Assembly: GCF_025961835.1 (NCBI RefSeq)
Contig: NZ_JAOQOK010000001.1
Span: forward strand, 682,001 to 746,000
Length of the DNA stretch: 64,000 bases
From: Sphingobium sp. B2D3C
GTDB taxonomy: Bacteria > Pseudomonadota > Alphaproteobacteria > Sphingomonadales > Sphingomonadaceae
Direction: 5' to 3'
A program made the translations under genes and the position numbers. The notes beneath the pieces were generated by a model. It saw only the letters and a program-made list of their open reading frames with translations, did not search any database and was not told the DNA's origin. Positions 17,931 to 27,134 of the stretch are shown one piece after another. Position 1 is the stretch's first letter. The number at the start of each line of letters is the position of its first letter.

Positions 17931-18287
17931 ATGCTCATGATAACAATGCTCGTTGCTGCCGCGGCCCCACCGCAAGATGTGGTGAGGGCAGATCCTGTCG
18001 CCGGCATGCTGCCCGCCGGTATCGGCGAAGATGAGGTCGCGATTGCCGGGATCACGGATAGCGCCGTTCAGAAGTGCGTTCGGTTTTTCGAAGAAGAGCT
18101 GGCGCCGGAGGCGGGCATGCGTATCGACCGCAGTGCGATGACGTCCAGCCCGGAGCAAGGGCAAATCTGGCGGGCAAATGCGGTGAGCGTGCGACCGCCA
18201 CTGCGTGCGTCGCGGTTCACCTGTACCAGGGATGGGAAATCCATTGAGCCGCTAGGCGCGCCAGAGGCGGAATCGCCCGGCAAATGA
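17931..18287 (+). CDS. Small exported protein of unknown function
   Basis: A 118-residue protein not recognised from any family. It begins with a short hydrophobic stretch (MLMITMLVAAAAPPQ) that may be a signal peptide, and has two cysteines (in VQKCVRF and FTCTRDG) that could form a disulfide. AGAGG lies nine bases before the ATG, and the stop overlaps the next start by four bases (ATGA). Both support a real gene at the head of a three-gene operon. Confidence 0.6.
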   Translation: MLMITMLVAAAAPPQDVVRADPVAGMLPAGIGEDEVAIAGITDSAVQKCVRFFEEELAPEAGMRIDRSAMTSSPEQGQIWRANAVSVRPPLRASRFTCTRDGKSIEPLGAPEAESPGK

Positions 18288-19201
18288 CCATGAGGAAAGG
18301 ACAGCTGTTGAACGGCAAAATCGGTACGCTGCTATGCGGCCTGCTCGCGCTGGCGCCGATGGCGGCGCAGGCGCGCTCCTCGCAATGGTGGTTCGTGGCA
18401 CAGGGTGCAGACCGGGTTGTGTTCGTTGATGTGGGCTCCATCGAGCGTGAGGGCGATATCGTCCGGTATCAGGCCAGCCAGGTGATCCGCGATCCCAATG
18501 ATCCAGCGGCCCTCATCCGCGCCTATATGGTGACCGACTGCAAGAAGCGCACCGAAAGCTGGGATATGGCGATGCGCTATGACGCTGAGGATCAACGGCT
18601 CGACGAGACCGCGGTGAGCTTTCCGACCGAAGCCGTCCTGCCCGAAACAATCGGCGATGCGCAATTGCAGTTCGTCTGCGCCGCGGATCATGCGCAGGGC
18701 GACGGCTTCCCCCTGCAGATCGACGAAGTCGCTTTTGCCGAGGCCCTGATCGCCGATGCCCAGGCGTCGGAAAGCCCAAAGGCAATCCACGAACGCATGC
18801 GCCTTGATCCCAAGGTGCCGGTCATTCGCTCGAAGGCGCCCGGCGTTGAAACCTTCGGCACGCCGCAGATTGCGCTGGCGGGACATGCCGTCGTTCCACC
18901 ACGGGATTATGCCAAGGGTGCGCAGATCCCCATCGTCAGCGATTATGACACGGATGTGGTCGGGCAGATTTACGACATTGCCTATCTGGGCGTGCAGAAT
19001 GGCGAGTTGGTGTTCGAGAAGCGTGGCTACAGCATCGATGACCTCGCTCATGCCGGTTCCGGCCAGCCCATGCGCTTTCCGCGAGCGCAAAAGACAGTTC
19101 ATATTGGCGACTTCATGATCGACGTGCTTGAGGCTACGCCGCAATCGCTGCACTTTCGCGCACAGCTCGTCCGTGACGCGGCCGAGGGACAAGGGGGATG
19201 A
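18284..19201 (+). CDS. Exported protein, weakly like surface-adhesin protein E
   Basis: A 305-residue protein with a signal peptide (about 1-31, ending AQA). The segment after it, QWWFVAQGADRVVFVDVGSI, resembles the start of the surface-adhesin protein E fold, a small periplasmic domain. The rest (about 150-305) is not recognised. It is coupled by ATGA overlaps to the small exported protein upstream and the Sel1-repeat protein downstream, so the three likely act together in the periplasm or at the cell surface. No function is proposed. Confidence 0.65.
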   Translation: MTMRKGQLLNGKIGTLLCGLLALAPMAAQARSSQWWFVAQGADRVVFVDVGSIEREGDIVRYQASQVIRDPNDPAALIRAYMVTDCKKRTESWDMAMRYDAEDQRLDETAVSFPTEAVLPETIGDAQLQFVCAADHAQGDGFPLQIDEVAFAEALIADAQASESPKAIHERMRLDPKVPVIRSKAPGVETFGTPQIALAGHAVVPPRDYAKGAQIPIVSDYDTDVVGQIYDIAYLGVQNGELVFEKRGYSIDDLAHAGSGQPMRFPRAQKTVHIGDFMIDVLEATPQSLHFRAQLVRDAAEGQGG

Positions 19202-20235
19202 CATCGGCCTTGCGGCCCATAGTCGTCCTCGCGCTGGCAATCTTCTTCGTGGTGCTTCCTGCGCAGGCGCAGGAAGCCGCGACAGCAACGCAAACGCCAC
19301 CGCAAATGGAGCCGTCACAAGAGGACGCGCCGACCTCCGTGCCGGACCTTGTCACGCGCTGCGACGAAGAGCATGCGGACAGTTGCGCCGACCTGGGCGA
19401 GCGCTACCGTGAAGGCCGGGGTGTCGCACGCGATCTGGTGCGGGCGACCTATTTTGCCGGCAAGGCGTGCAATCTTGGTGACATGGCAAGCTGCACCATG
19501 GCCGGCTTCGCTTATGGGCAGGGGCAGGGCGTCGCCCTGTCGATGGACCGAGCCGCTGCTTATTACGCCTATGCCTGCCGGAGCGGCGATGCCACCGGAT
19601 GCTCGAACCTGGGTCTCGCTTATATTCGCGGGGATGGCGTTGTGAAGGACGACGTCCGTGCCGCTGCTCTCTTCCGGGAAGCCTGCGACAAGGGATCGTC
19701 CGACGGATGCATGAACCTCGGCGCGGCCTATTCGCTGGGCAAGGGACTGCGCCGTAGTCATGCAGAAGCCGCGCGCCTGTTCGGGCAGGGTTGCGACGCG
19801 GGTGATGACAAATCATGCTATAATCTCGGCGTCCTCTACCGGGACGGCCTCGGCGTGCCGCGTGACTACGCGCGAGCCGCAGCATTGTTCGAGAATACGT
19901 GTCAGGCTGACGACGCGAGCGCCTGCGGCAATCTCGCGATGATGATCCATCGGGGCCAGGGAGTCCGTAAAGACCGGAGCGGCGCGCTCGACATGTTCGA
20001 CAAAGCGTGCGGGCTTGGGGAGGCGGAAAGCTGCTTCATGCTTGGGAAGGCCGAGTTGGACGGGAAGCAAGGTCGGGATGGCAATCATGCGCGAGCGATT
20101 GCCTTGCTGGAACGATCCCTGAAGCTGGACCCGAAGGCTTCCTTCGCTGGCAAGGCGAGGAAGGCGCTCGCCGATGCACGCGCTGCGGCGAGCGCTTCAA
20201 GCGCGGTCGAAGATGGCGGAGTGGAACAGCGCTGA
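19198..20235 (+). CDS. Exported cysteine-rich Sel1-repeat protein
   Basis: A 345-residue protein with a signal peptide (about 1-23) followed by about seven Sel1-like repeats of 36 residues (about 55-310), each with the pattern of small residues around LG.xY..G.GV. Nearly every repeat has two cysteines, for example CDEEHADSCADLG, ACRSGDATGCSNLG and ACDKGSSDGCMNLG. This is the arrangement of Helicobacter Hcp proteins, where each pair forms a disulfide within a repeat. Such proteins are periplasmic or secreted scaffolds. The start overlaps the previous stop (ATGA). Confidence 0.85.
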   Translation: MTSALRPIVVLALAIFFVVLPAQAQEAATATQTPPQMEPSQEDAPTSVPDLVTRCDEEHADSCADLGERYREGRGVARDLVRATYFAGKACNLGDMASCTMAGFAYGQGQGVALSMDRAAAYYAYACRSGDATGCSNLGLAYIRGDGVVKDDVRAAALFREACDKGSSDGCMNLGAAYSLGKGLRRSHAEAARLFGQGCDAGDDKSCYNLGVLYRDGLGVPRDYARAAALFENTCQADDASACGNLAMMIHRGQGVRKDRSGALDMFDKACGLGEAESCFMLGKAELDGKQGRDGNHARAIALLERSLKLDPKASFAGKARKALADARAAASASSAVEDGGVEQR

Positions 20236-20322
20236 GGTTCGCGCCCCGGATTTATCGCGGGTTAGCCGATTCTTTCAGTGGCCACCGTTCTTGACAATCG
20301 ATGAGCACCGCTCTCACGACCC

Positions 20323-20988
20323 TCACCGATAAAATTCACTCTCGATTTTTGACAGTGTTTTGAACCCGTCACCGATGTGGCTGCGCATGGCCGTTTCGGC
20401 CGCATCGGCCTCTCCGGCCAAAATGAGGCGCAGCATGTTCTGGTGGTCCGCGTTCGCGGTACGCAGGCGCTCCTCGTCGTAGAAACTCTCGAACAACATT
20501 CGGTGAATGGGAACATTCAGGCGTTTGAGCAACTCGGCAATGACCGTGTTGCCGGAGCCCTCCACAATGAGTCGATGCCACTCGATATTCAGCCGCCCAA
20601 ACTTATCCGGCGCCCGATCGTTCACGCATTTGTCGAGTTGCTCCTGGACGATGCACAACTGGTGCTTCTGTTCCTCCGAGGCGTTTCGTGTGAAGTCGGC
20701 GGCGCAGATACCTTCTAAGGCAAGACGCGCCCGATAAATTTGCGCAGCTTCCTCAAGGCTGGTGCTTCGGACGGATGCACCGCGGAATTCCTCGATCAGC
20801 ACCAGGCCTTCGCCTTCCAGCCGCTGCAACGCTTCGCGCACCTTCGACCGACTAGCGCCGGTTTGCCGGATGATGTCCACTTCGACCAACCGCTGGCCGG
20901 GCACAAAACGGCCTGTGCGGATGCGGTCACGCACCCAGTCGGCGACCTCGACTGCCGAGGGTGCCCGCTTGTCAAACTGCTCGTTCAT
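20323..20988 (-). CDS. GntR-family regulator (FCD type)
   Basis: A 221-residue regulator with an N-terminal winged helix (about 10-75; RLVEVDIIRQTGASRSKVREAL is the recognition region) and an all-helical FCD effector domain with the metal-ligand pattern RARLALEG ... EWHRLIVEGSGN ... ADHQNML. FCD regulators usually bind organic acids. The frame is open far upstream, but ATG 20988 gives a normal N-terminus. It is divergent from the 21100-35821 operon, and the two dyads between them are likely its operators. Confidence 0.85.
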   Translation of the reverse strand: MNEQFDKRAPSAVEVADWVRDRIRTGRFVPGQRLVEVDIIRQTGASRSKVREALQRLEGEGLVLIEEFRGASVRSTSLEEAAQIYRARLALEGICAADFTRNASEEQKHQLCIVQEQLDKCVNDRAPDKFGRLNIEWHRLIVEGSGNTVIAELLKRLNVPIHRMLFESFYDEERLRTANADHQNMLRLILAGEADAAETAMRSHIGDGFKTLSKIESEFYR

Positions 20989-21009
20989 GTGAGGAACGTC
21001 TAATCTCCC

Positions 21010-21033
21010 GACAATATTGTCAACAATATTGTC
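21010..21033. promoter_or_regulatory. GntR operator O1
   Basis: A 24-bp dyad with arms GACAATATTGT (21010-21020) and ACAATATTGTC (21023-21033) around CA. Its core TTGTCAACAA fits the TTGTnnACAA pattern of FadR-subfamily sites. It lies 22 bp before the GntR gene and 66 bp before the hydrolase gene. Confidence 0.7.
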
Positions 21034-21075
21034 ATTTGTTTTTTGATTGCATCCGGCCGGTTGATCGCTGATGAA

Positions 21076-21087
21076 ATTGTCAACAAT
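21076..21087. promoter_or_regulatory. GntR operator O2
   Basis: ATTGTCAACAAT, a second copy of the core TTGTCAACAA, 60 bp from the first (core to core) and directly ahead of the AGGAGAG ribosome site of the hydrolase gene. Binding here would block transcription or translation entry into the operon. Confidence 0.65.
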
Positions 21088-21099
21088 AGGAGAGCGGGG

Positions 21100-22824
21100 A
21101 TGCGGGCGGTTGGATGGATCGGCGTGCTGGCTGCTGTTACGGCAGCCGTGCCGGGTCCGGCTAAAGACTATGCAGACGTGCAGCGTACCTCGCTCTACGT
21201 GCCTGTGCGGGACGACACGAAGCTGGCCGTCAACATCTATCGACCGGCCAGTGACGGCAAGGTGGAAGAAAAGCGCCTTCCGGTCATCTTCGTGTTCACG
21301 CCCTATCGCGCTCGTTTCAAGGATAAAGACGGCGCGATCAGGGAAGTCGCGCTGGAGGACGGCCTGGCGCTGCGCTCGCTGATTTCGGCCGGTTACGTGG
21401 TCGCGGTCGCCGATATTCGCGGCAAGGGCGCGTCCTTTGGCGCGCGCCGGGGTTTTCAGGACCGCACCGAGGCGAAAGACGGCCATGATCTGGTCGAGTG
21501 GCTGGCAAGTCAGTCCTTTTCCACCGGCAAAGTCGGCATGATCGGATGCTCCTATCTGGGGGGCACAACATTTCACACCGCGACCACTGCGCCCCCGGCG
21601 CTCAAGGCGGTTTTCATCGGCGCGTCGGACCTCGATAAATATGCTTTCGTGCGGCGCGGGGGTATCGCCGCACAGTTCAACACCCGGCCGGACGAGCCGT
21701 TGAGCGATGATCTCGCGAGCGTCCCGGTCGATGGCGACGCGGACGGGCAGCAGCTTAAATCAGCCGTTGCCCAGCATGCCCAGAACACGCCGATGGCCGC
21801 CCTCTGGTATGGAATGCCCTATCGCGACAGCGTTTCCGCCTTCACTGGAAATCGCTTCTGGGAGGAAGTGGGCGTCTATAATTATCTCGACGCGATCCAG
21901 CGGGCGGGCATCGCCACTTATTTCTGGAGCAACTGGCATGACGAGCCAACGGCCCAGTCCATCTTAAGCGCGGCGAACCTCAAGGGATCGAAGTTTCTCG
22001 CGGGGCCTGGCAGCCACTGCGTGCCGCCGCCTGGATTCGACTTCACCGGCGAAGTCGTGCGCTATTTCGATCATTATCTCAAAGGCGCGGACAACGGCAT
22101 CGAGAAGGAGCCGCGTGCGACTTATTGGGTCGAGGGACTGGACGGGAAAGGTGGCTATGCCCGCTCCGACGCGTTGCCGGGTGCCAAGGTCACGCCAATG
22201 CAGTGGTTCCTGAACGGCGGTCGCAGTGGCACCGCGCGATCAGTGAATGACGGAACGCTCGGTGCAAAGCCGGATCGCGCGGGCGCGGACAAGTTCACGG
22301 TGCGCTACGACTTGCCGGGCGCAGACTATTTTGCCTTCTGGGCCAAGCCCATGGACGACAAGGGGCTGAGCTATACCAGCGCCCAGCTGGACAAGCCGCT
22401 CAAGCTGATCGGCTATCCGGTCGTGAACCTGCGCGTCTCGGCGGACAAGCCCGATGCCGATGTTTTCGTCTATCTGGATCAAGTGGCGGCCGACGGACAG
22501 GCGGAGGTCGTGGCCTTCGGCCGGCTGGCACTAGCGCATCGCAAGAATGGCAAGGCACCCTATGACGTCATGGGTCTGCCCTGGCACTCAGGGCGCAAGG
22601 CGGATGTAGCACCTCTCCCGATCGGCCAGCAGGCCAATCTGGCGATTGATCTGACGCCGGTGTCGCGGATCGTGCCGGCTGGCGCGCGTTTGCGCGTCAC
22701 CATCGCCGGTGCGGACCCCCGCCAGCGCAATCTCAAGGAAATACAACAGACTCCCGCCCCGGTTTTCACGGTCGAGCGGGGCAGCGCGGGCGGCTCCTGG
22801 GTCAAATTGCCGGTCGCGAACTGA
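21100..22824 (+). CDS. CocE/NonD-family exported hydrolase
   Basis: A 574-residue hydrolase with a signal peptide (about 1-21), an alpha/beta-hydrolase domain with nucleophile S151 in GMIGCSYLGG, and a C-terminal jelly-roll domain (about 360-574). This is the architecture of the X-Pro dipeptidyl-peptidase/CocE family, which cuts esters or amides. It is probably periplasmic. ATG 21100 is preceded by AGGAGAG. It is the first gene of the catabolic operon, so it may release the acid that the operon imports; the substrate is unknown. Confidence 0.85.
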   Translation: MRAVGWIGVLAAVTAAVPGPAKDYADVQRTSLYVPVRDDTKLAVNIYRPASDGKVEEKRLPVIFVFTPYRARFKDKDGAIREVALEDGLALRSLISAGYVVAVADIRGKGASFGARRGFQDRTEAKDGHDLVEWLASQSFSTGKVGMIGCSYLGGTTFHTATTAPPALKAVFIGASDLDKYAFVRRGGIAAQFNTRPDEPLSDDLASVPVDGDADGQQLKSAVAQHAQNTPMAALWYGMPYRDSVSAFTGNRFWEEVGVYNYLDAIQRAGIATYFWSNWHDEPTAQSILSAANLKGSKFLAGPGSHCVPPPGFDFTGEVVRYFDHYLKGADNGIEKEPRATYWVEGLDGKGGYARSDALPGAKVTPMQWFLNGGRSGTARSVNDGTLGAKPDRAGADKFTVRYDLPGADYFAFWAKPMDDKGLSYTSAQLDKPLKLIGYPVVNLRVSADKPDADVFVYLDQVAADGQAEVVAFGRLALAHRKNGKAPYDVMGLPWHSGRKADVAPLPIGQQANLAIDLTPVSRIVPAGARLRVTIAGADPRQRNLKEIQQTPAPVFTVERGSAGGSWVKLPVAN

Positions 22825-22871
22825 GACGTCGATTAAACATAAAAGCCGCAGGGGCGGCGAGGGAGGTTGGG

Positions 22872-25556
22872 ATGAGCAAGGATTATAAAGGCGGGATCAC
22901 TCTAGGAACGGCACTGAAGCTGGGCAGCAGCCTGATGGCACTGGCTCTGCCCGCGATGGCGGTGGCGCAGAACGAAGAGGCGGCAGCGCCGGACATCGTC
23001 ATCACCGGCAGCCGCGTGCGCGGGGAAGCGCCGGTCGGGTCGACGGTCACAACACTTGGCCGGGCCGAGATGGAGGCTTCGAGCGCGGTCACCGTCGATC
23101 GCATGATTAAGGAAATCCCGCAGGTCTTCGACCTCGGCGTCTCGGAAAATTCGCGTGGCCAGTCGGGCGGAAGCGGCAACATCACCTATGGCAACTCGGT
23201 GAACCTGCGCGGCATCGGGCCTTATGCGACGCTGGTGATGATCGACGGGCACCGCGTGACCAACAACAGCCGTTCGATTGATCCGTCGGTCCTGCCGTCG
23301 CTGGGTGTCGAGCGGGTCGAGGTGGTCGCCGACGGCGCATCCGCCATCTACGGTTCGGATGCGGTCGCGGGCGTGGTGAATCTTATCCCCCGTCGGTCGC
23401 TAGACGGCGGCGAGGTGTTCGCGCGCTCGGGAATATCGTCGCGGGGCGACTTCCATGAGACGACGCTGGGCGCCGCCCTCGGCAAGGTCTTCGAGCGTGG
23501 GCAGATCATGGTCGCCTACGAGCATGTCGAGCGCTCGAACCTGAGTGGCGATGATCGCGGCTTCTTTACCAGCAACCAGACTGGCTTCGGCGGCGGGGAT
23601 TACCGGATTGTGCGGTGCGCCCCGGGCAACATCAATGCAAACGGTACGACCTACGCCATCCCGGCGGGGGGCGTGACCCAAGCGACGGCAGGATCGCTGG
23701 CGGCAGGCACGCTCAACAGGTGCGACGAGCTGGACAATCAGGATCTCATTCCGAAGCAGCGCTACGACTCATTCAATAGCACGGGTCGCTTCGACCTGAC
23801 CGACTGGCTGAGCGTCTTCTATGACGGCTTCTATTCAAAGCGTAATTTTTACCGGAATTCCGCTTATTCCAACGCGCGCCTGACGGTGCCGCAGACGAAC
23901 GCCTTCTTCGTGCGGCCGGCTGGCTTTAGCGGGACCAGCTACACACTCGACTATAATTTCGGCAACAGCGTGCCGATCAATGACTCGTTCGGTTCTGCGG
24001 AAAGCTGGCAAATCACGCCCGGCCTCCGTGCGAAGCTGCCCCATGACTGGGAAGCCGAAGTGCTGTTCGGCTATGGCAAGACCAATGATTTCTCAGGCTC
24101 TTATCACGGCATCAACAACGCCGCGCTGAACGCTGCGCTCGCCAGTAGCAACCCCGCGACGGCGTTTGACCCATACAGCCGTGGTCGCACCAGTGCCGCA
24201 GTGCTGGCCGGGATTGCCGACCAAATCTTCCTGGCTCCAACCAATGGCCACCTGAAGACCTATGAAGGTCGCCTCAACGGCTCGCTCTTCGCGCTGCCCG
24301 GCGGCGACGTGAAGCTGGCGGCGGGTTATGAGCGGCAGGATTTCAACGTCGCGCTCGGCTCCGCTCGCGGCGGGCCGACGACGCCGATCACCTACCGCCA
24401 TTTCGGCCGCGAGGTGGATTCCTTCTATGGCGAACTCTACATCCCGATCTTCGGGGCGAACAACGCGGTTCCCGGTTTCGAGCGGCTGGAACTCAATGCC
24501 GCCGTACGCCACGACAAGTATAGTGACGTGGGCAGCACCACCAACCCCAAGTTCGGCTTGAACTGGCAGCCGGTGCGCGGCGTCAAGCTGCGCGGCAGCT
24601 ACGGCACGTCGTTCCGGGCGCCGACTATCCCGGAGATTTACGGCAACTCGAACAACATATTCGGCCAGAGCTACCAGAACCCGGCGGGCGGTGCGCCGCT
24701 GCAGGGCTATGCGCTTTCCGGTCCCAATCTGGACCTGAAGCCGGAGACGGCGACCACCTGGTCGGTCGGCTTGGACTTCGAGCCGACATCCAATCTGAGT
24801 TTCGGCGTCACCTATTGGGATGTCAAATATGAGAATCAGGTGCTGGCCAACCTCTCCAACCTCACCATCCTGGGTAACGAGGCGCAGTATGCCGGCACGG
24901 GCATCATCCTGCGCGGATCGGCGGCGGCGGCGCGGGTGCAGCAGTTGCTGAGCCAGGGCGTCGCGCTGGCCGGAGGTTCCTTCCCCGGCGGCGATCCGGC
25001 CAATGTGACACTGTTCGTGGACGGACGCAGCCAGAATCTGGGCGTGTCGATCACGCGCGGGATCGACTTTAGCGGAACCTGGAAAGCCGACATCGGTGCG
25101 GACGACCATCTGCTCTTCAACGTGTCGGGTACCTACCTCACCAAATATAACATCGCCGTGACGCCCGCCGCGCCGCTGGTCGACCGGCGCAACGTCATCT
25201 TCAATCCGCTCAAGTTCAAGGCGCGGGCCAGCATCACCTGGGATCACGGGCCGCTGAGCGCGCGTGTTCTGGCCACGCATGTTGGTGGATACACCAACAA
25301 CCTTTCCAACCCGGTGCAGTCCGTGAAGAGCTACACCCCTGTCGATTTGACGCTGACGTGGCGGATCGGGGATCCGCAGGCTACCGGCTTCTTCGAGAAG
25401 GGGCTCACGCTCGCGATGGAAGTGCGCAACGTCTTCGATATTGCGCCCCCCTATGTCAATCTGGCGCCCAACGGCAACGGCGGCGGTGGCTACGACGCGA
25501 CGGCGAGCGATCCCATTGGGAGGCTCTTCGCCGTCAGCGTGCGCAAGTCCTTCTAA
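22872..25556 (+). CDS. TonB-dependent outer-membrane receptor
   Basis: An 894-residue receptor with a signal peptide (about 1-33), a TonB-box-like start (PDIVITGSRV), a plug domain (about 50-170, including SLGVERVEVVADGASAIYGSDA) and a 22-strand barrel ending VSVRKSF. The short plug and the GSDAVAGVVN motif place it with sphingomonad receptors that import organic nutrients rather than siderophores; this is inference. It follows the exported hydrolase by 47 bp and precedes the CapA-like gene by 13 bp. Confidence 0.92.
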   Translation: MSKDYKGGITLGTALKLGSSLMALALPAMAVAQNEEAAAPDIVITGSRVRGEAPVGSTVTTLGRAEMEASSAVTVDRMIKEIPQVFDLGVSENSRGQSGGSGNITYGNSVNLRGIGPYATLVMIDGHRVTNNSRSIDPSVLPSLGVERVEVVADGASAIYGSDAVAGVVNLIPRRSLDGGEVFARSGISSRGDFHETTLGAALGKVFERGQIMVAYEHVERSNLSGDDRGFFTSNQTGFGGGDYRIVRCAPGNINANGTTYAIPAGGVTQATAGSLAAGTLNRCDELDNQDLIPKQRYDSFNSTGRFDLTDWLSVFYDGFYSKRNFYRNSAYSNARLTVPQTNAFFVRPAGFSGTSYTLDYNFGNSVPINDSFGSAESWQITPGLRAKLPHDWEAEVLFGYGKTNDFSGSYHGINNAALNAALASSNPATAFDPYSRGRTSAAVLAGIADQIFLAPTNGHLKTYEGRLNGSLFALPGGDVKLAAGYERQDFNVALGSARGGPTTPITYRHFGREVDSFYGELYIPIFGANNAVPGFERLELNAAVRHDKYSDVGSTTNPKFGLNWQPVRGVKLRGSYGTSFRAPTIPEIYGNSNNIFGQSYQNPAGGAPLQGYALSGPNLDLKPETATTWSVGLDFEPTSNLSFGVTYWDVKYENQVLANLSNLTILGNEAQYAGTGIILRGSAAAARVQQLLSQGVALAGGSFPGGDPANVTLFVDGRSQNLGVSITRGIDFSGTWKADIGADDHLLFNVSGTYLTKYNIAVTPAAPLVDRRNVIFNPLKFKARASITWDHGPLSARVLATHVGGYTNNLSNPVQSVKSYTPVDLTLTWRIGDPQATGFFEKGLTLAMEVRNVFDIAPPYVNLAPNGNGGGGYDATASDPIGRLFAVSVRKSF

Positions 25557-25569
25557 GGGAGCGGAGTGC

Positions 25570-26685
25570 GTGGGGAAGGAGGCGATCTCGATTGTGCTGG
25601 CAGGCGATCTGGTTCTGGATGAGCCGGATGGCGCCTATTGGCTGGCTGGGATCGCCCCCGCCCTGCGCGCTGCCGACCTCGCAGTGGGGCATCTGGAAGT
25701 GCCACACACGGCGAGTGTCGTCGAACTGAAGGGAGATGTGCCGGCGCCCGGTGCGCCGCCCGAAAATCTTGCCGCCATCGCGCAGGCAGGGTTCGGGATG
25801 CTCAGTCTTGCCGGCAATCACATCGCCGATTGCGGCCCGCAGGGCATTGCCGACACACTGGCCGGTCTCGATGCGCACGGCGTGCATCACACCGGCGCTG
25901 CGCTGACGCTTGCAGCCGCTCGCGCGCCAGCGATCGTGACGCGCGGTGGCCATCGGATCGCGCTGCTGAGCTATAATTGCGTTGGCCCGGAAAACAGTTG
26001 GGCCGGTAAGGATACTGCCGGCTGCGCCTTTCTGCGGGTCGATACGGCAGACGGCGCGCCGATTGCGCCGGCGGCTGCGCTCACCACGCTGACCGCAGAG
26101 GCCGTCGCGACCTTGCGGGAGGATATCGTGGCCGCGCGCCAGCAAGCGGACATCGTGCTCGTGGCCCTCCACAAGGGTATCGTTCACACACCGGCGCAAC
26201 TCGCGCCTTACGAACGCGCGGTTTCTCATGCTGCGATCGATGCGGGGGCGGACGTCGTAATCGGTCACCATGCGCATATCGTGCGCGGCATCGAATTTTA
26301 TCGCGGGAAACCGATCTTCCATGGACTTGGCAATGGCTGCGTCGTCACCAGTGCGCTCAGTCCGGCGCAGGATCATCCGGCACGCGCGGAATGGGCGGAT
26401 CGGCGGCGCAAGCTTTTCGGTTTCGAGCCGGACCCGGCCTACACGCTCGCGCCCTTTCATCCTGAAGCAGTGAACGCCTTTCTCGGTACCATCCGTCTCC
26501 ATGGTGGCGGCGCGATGGACGTGGGCATCATCCCCGTCGATGTCGAGGCGCCGGGGCGGCCCGTGCTCGCCTCGCCCGCCCGCGCGGCGGACATCCGGTC
26601 CTATATCGAGCGTATCACGCGAAAGGCGGGACTGCCTGCCATCACAATAGCGGCCGACGGTCGCGTCGAAGAGGTTGGCGCATGA
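25570..26685 (+). CDS. CapA-family (PGA_cap) metallophosphoesterase-like protein
   Basis: A 371-residue protein with the CapA/PgsA calcineurin-like fold: VLAGDLVLD at the start, then SLAGNHIAD, VLVALHKGI and IGHHAHIVRGIEFYRGKPIFHGLGN. The conserved Asp and His residues probably bind two metals. CapA homologues are known from poly-gamma-glutamate capsule synthesis, but this one lies in a catabolic operon and has no N-terminal membrane helix, so it may be a cytoplasmic hydrolase. The GTG start at 25570 has AGGGAG eight bases upstream. It is the first of nine genes linked by ATGA overlaps. Confidence 0.8.
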   Translation: MGKEAISIVLAGDLVLDEPDGAYWLAGIAPALRAADLAVGHLEVPHTASVVELKGDVPAPGAPPENLAAIAQAGFGMLSLAGNHIADCGPQGIADTLAGLDAHGVHHTGAALTLAAARAPAIVTRGGHRIALLSYNCVGPENSWAGKDTAGCAFLRVDTADGAPIAPAAALTTLTAEAVATLREDIVAARQQADIVLVALHKGIVHTPAQLAPYERAVSHAAIDAGADVVIGHHAHIVRGIEFYRGKPIFHGLGNGCVVTSALSPAQDHPARAEWADRRRKLFGFEPDPAYTLAPFHPEAVNAFLGTIRLHGGGAMDVGIIPVDVEAPGRPVLASPARAADIRSYIERITRKAGLPAITIAADGRVEEVGA

Positions 26686-27134
26686 ATTCTGCCAGGGTTG
26701 CCATGGTCTGGATCGGGGGCGGCGCCCTGATCGCGGCCGCGCTGTTGAACCTGCTCGCCGTGATCGGGCGGCACACAGGCCTGCCGCTCAAGGGCGCGAT
26801 CGAGCTGGTTCAGGTCGCGGTTCTGGTCGCCGGAGCGCTGGCGCTCGTGGCGGCGACGATCGCCCGGAACCATGCCCGCGTGCATCTGATCCTCGATCGG
26901 CTGACGGGCGTTCGGCGCGACATTGCCGAGCGCACCTGCACGGCGCTGTCGATCGTCTTCTATGCAGGGTTGCTCGCCGGCTCCTGCTGGCTCGCGTTCG
27001 ATCTCTGGAATAGCCAGGAAGTGAGCGAACTGGTCGGCGTGCCATGGCGCTGGATGCGCGCCTTCCTCAATGCCTCGCTTGTCGTCGTCATTGTCCTGCT
27101 GGTCCGCCAGCTCTCGGAGCGCCCCCGCTCATGA
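26682..27134 (+). CDS. dctQ: TRAP transporter small membrane subunit (DctQ)
   Basis: A 150-residue protein with four predicted membrane helices, the size and layout of DctQ subunits. TRAP systems import carboxylates using a sodium gradient and a binding protein. The motif NHARVHLILDRL after helix 2 is family-typical. ATG overlaps the CapA stop, and the large subunit start overlaps this stop. Confidence 0.85.
   Translation: MNSARVAMVWIGGGALIAAALLNLLAVIGRHTGLPLKGAIELVQVAVLVAGALALVAATIARNHARVHLILDRLTGVRRDIAERTCTALSIVFYAGLLAGSCWLAFDLWNSQEVSELVGVPWRWMRAFLNASLVVVIVLLVRQLSERPRS

Noticed and set aside
17778-18164. A 128-residue minus-strand frame over the small exported protein
   Set aside because: The plus-strand frame has a ribosome site and an ATGA overlap with the next gene; the antisense one has neither.
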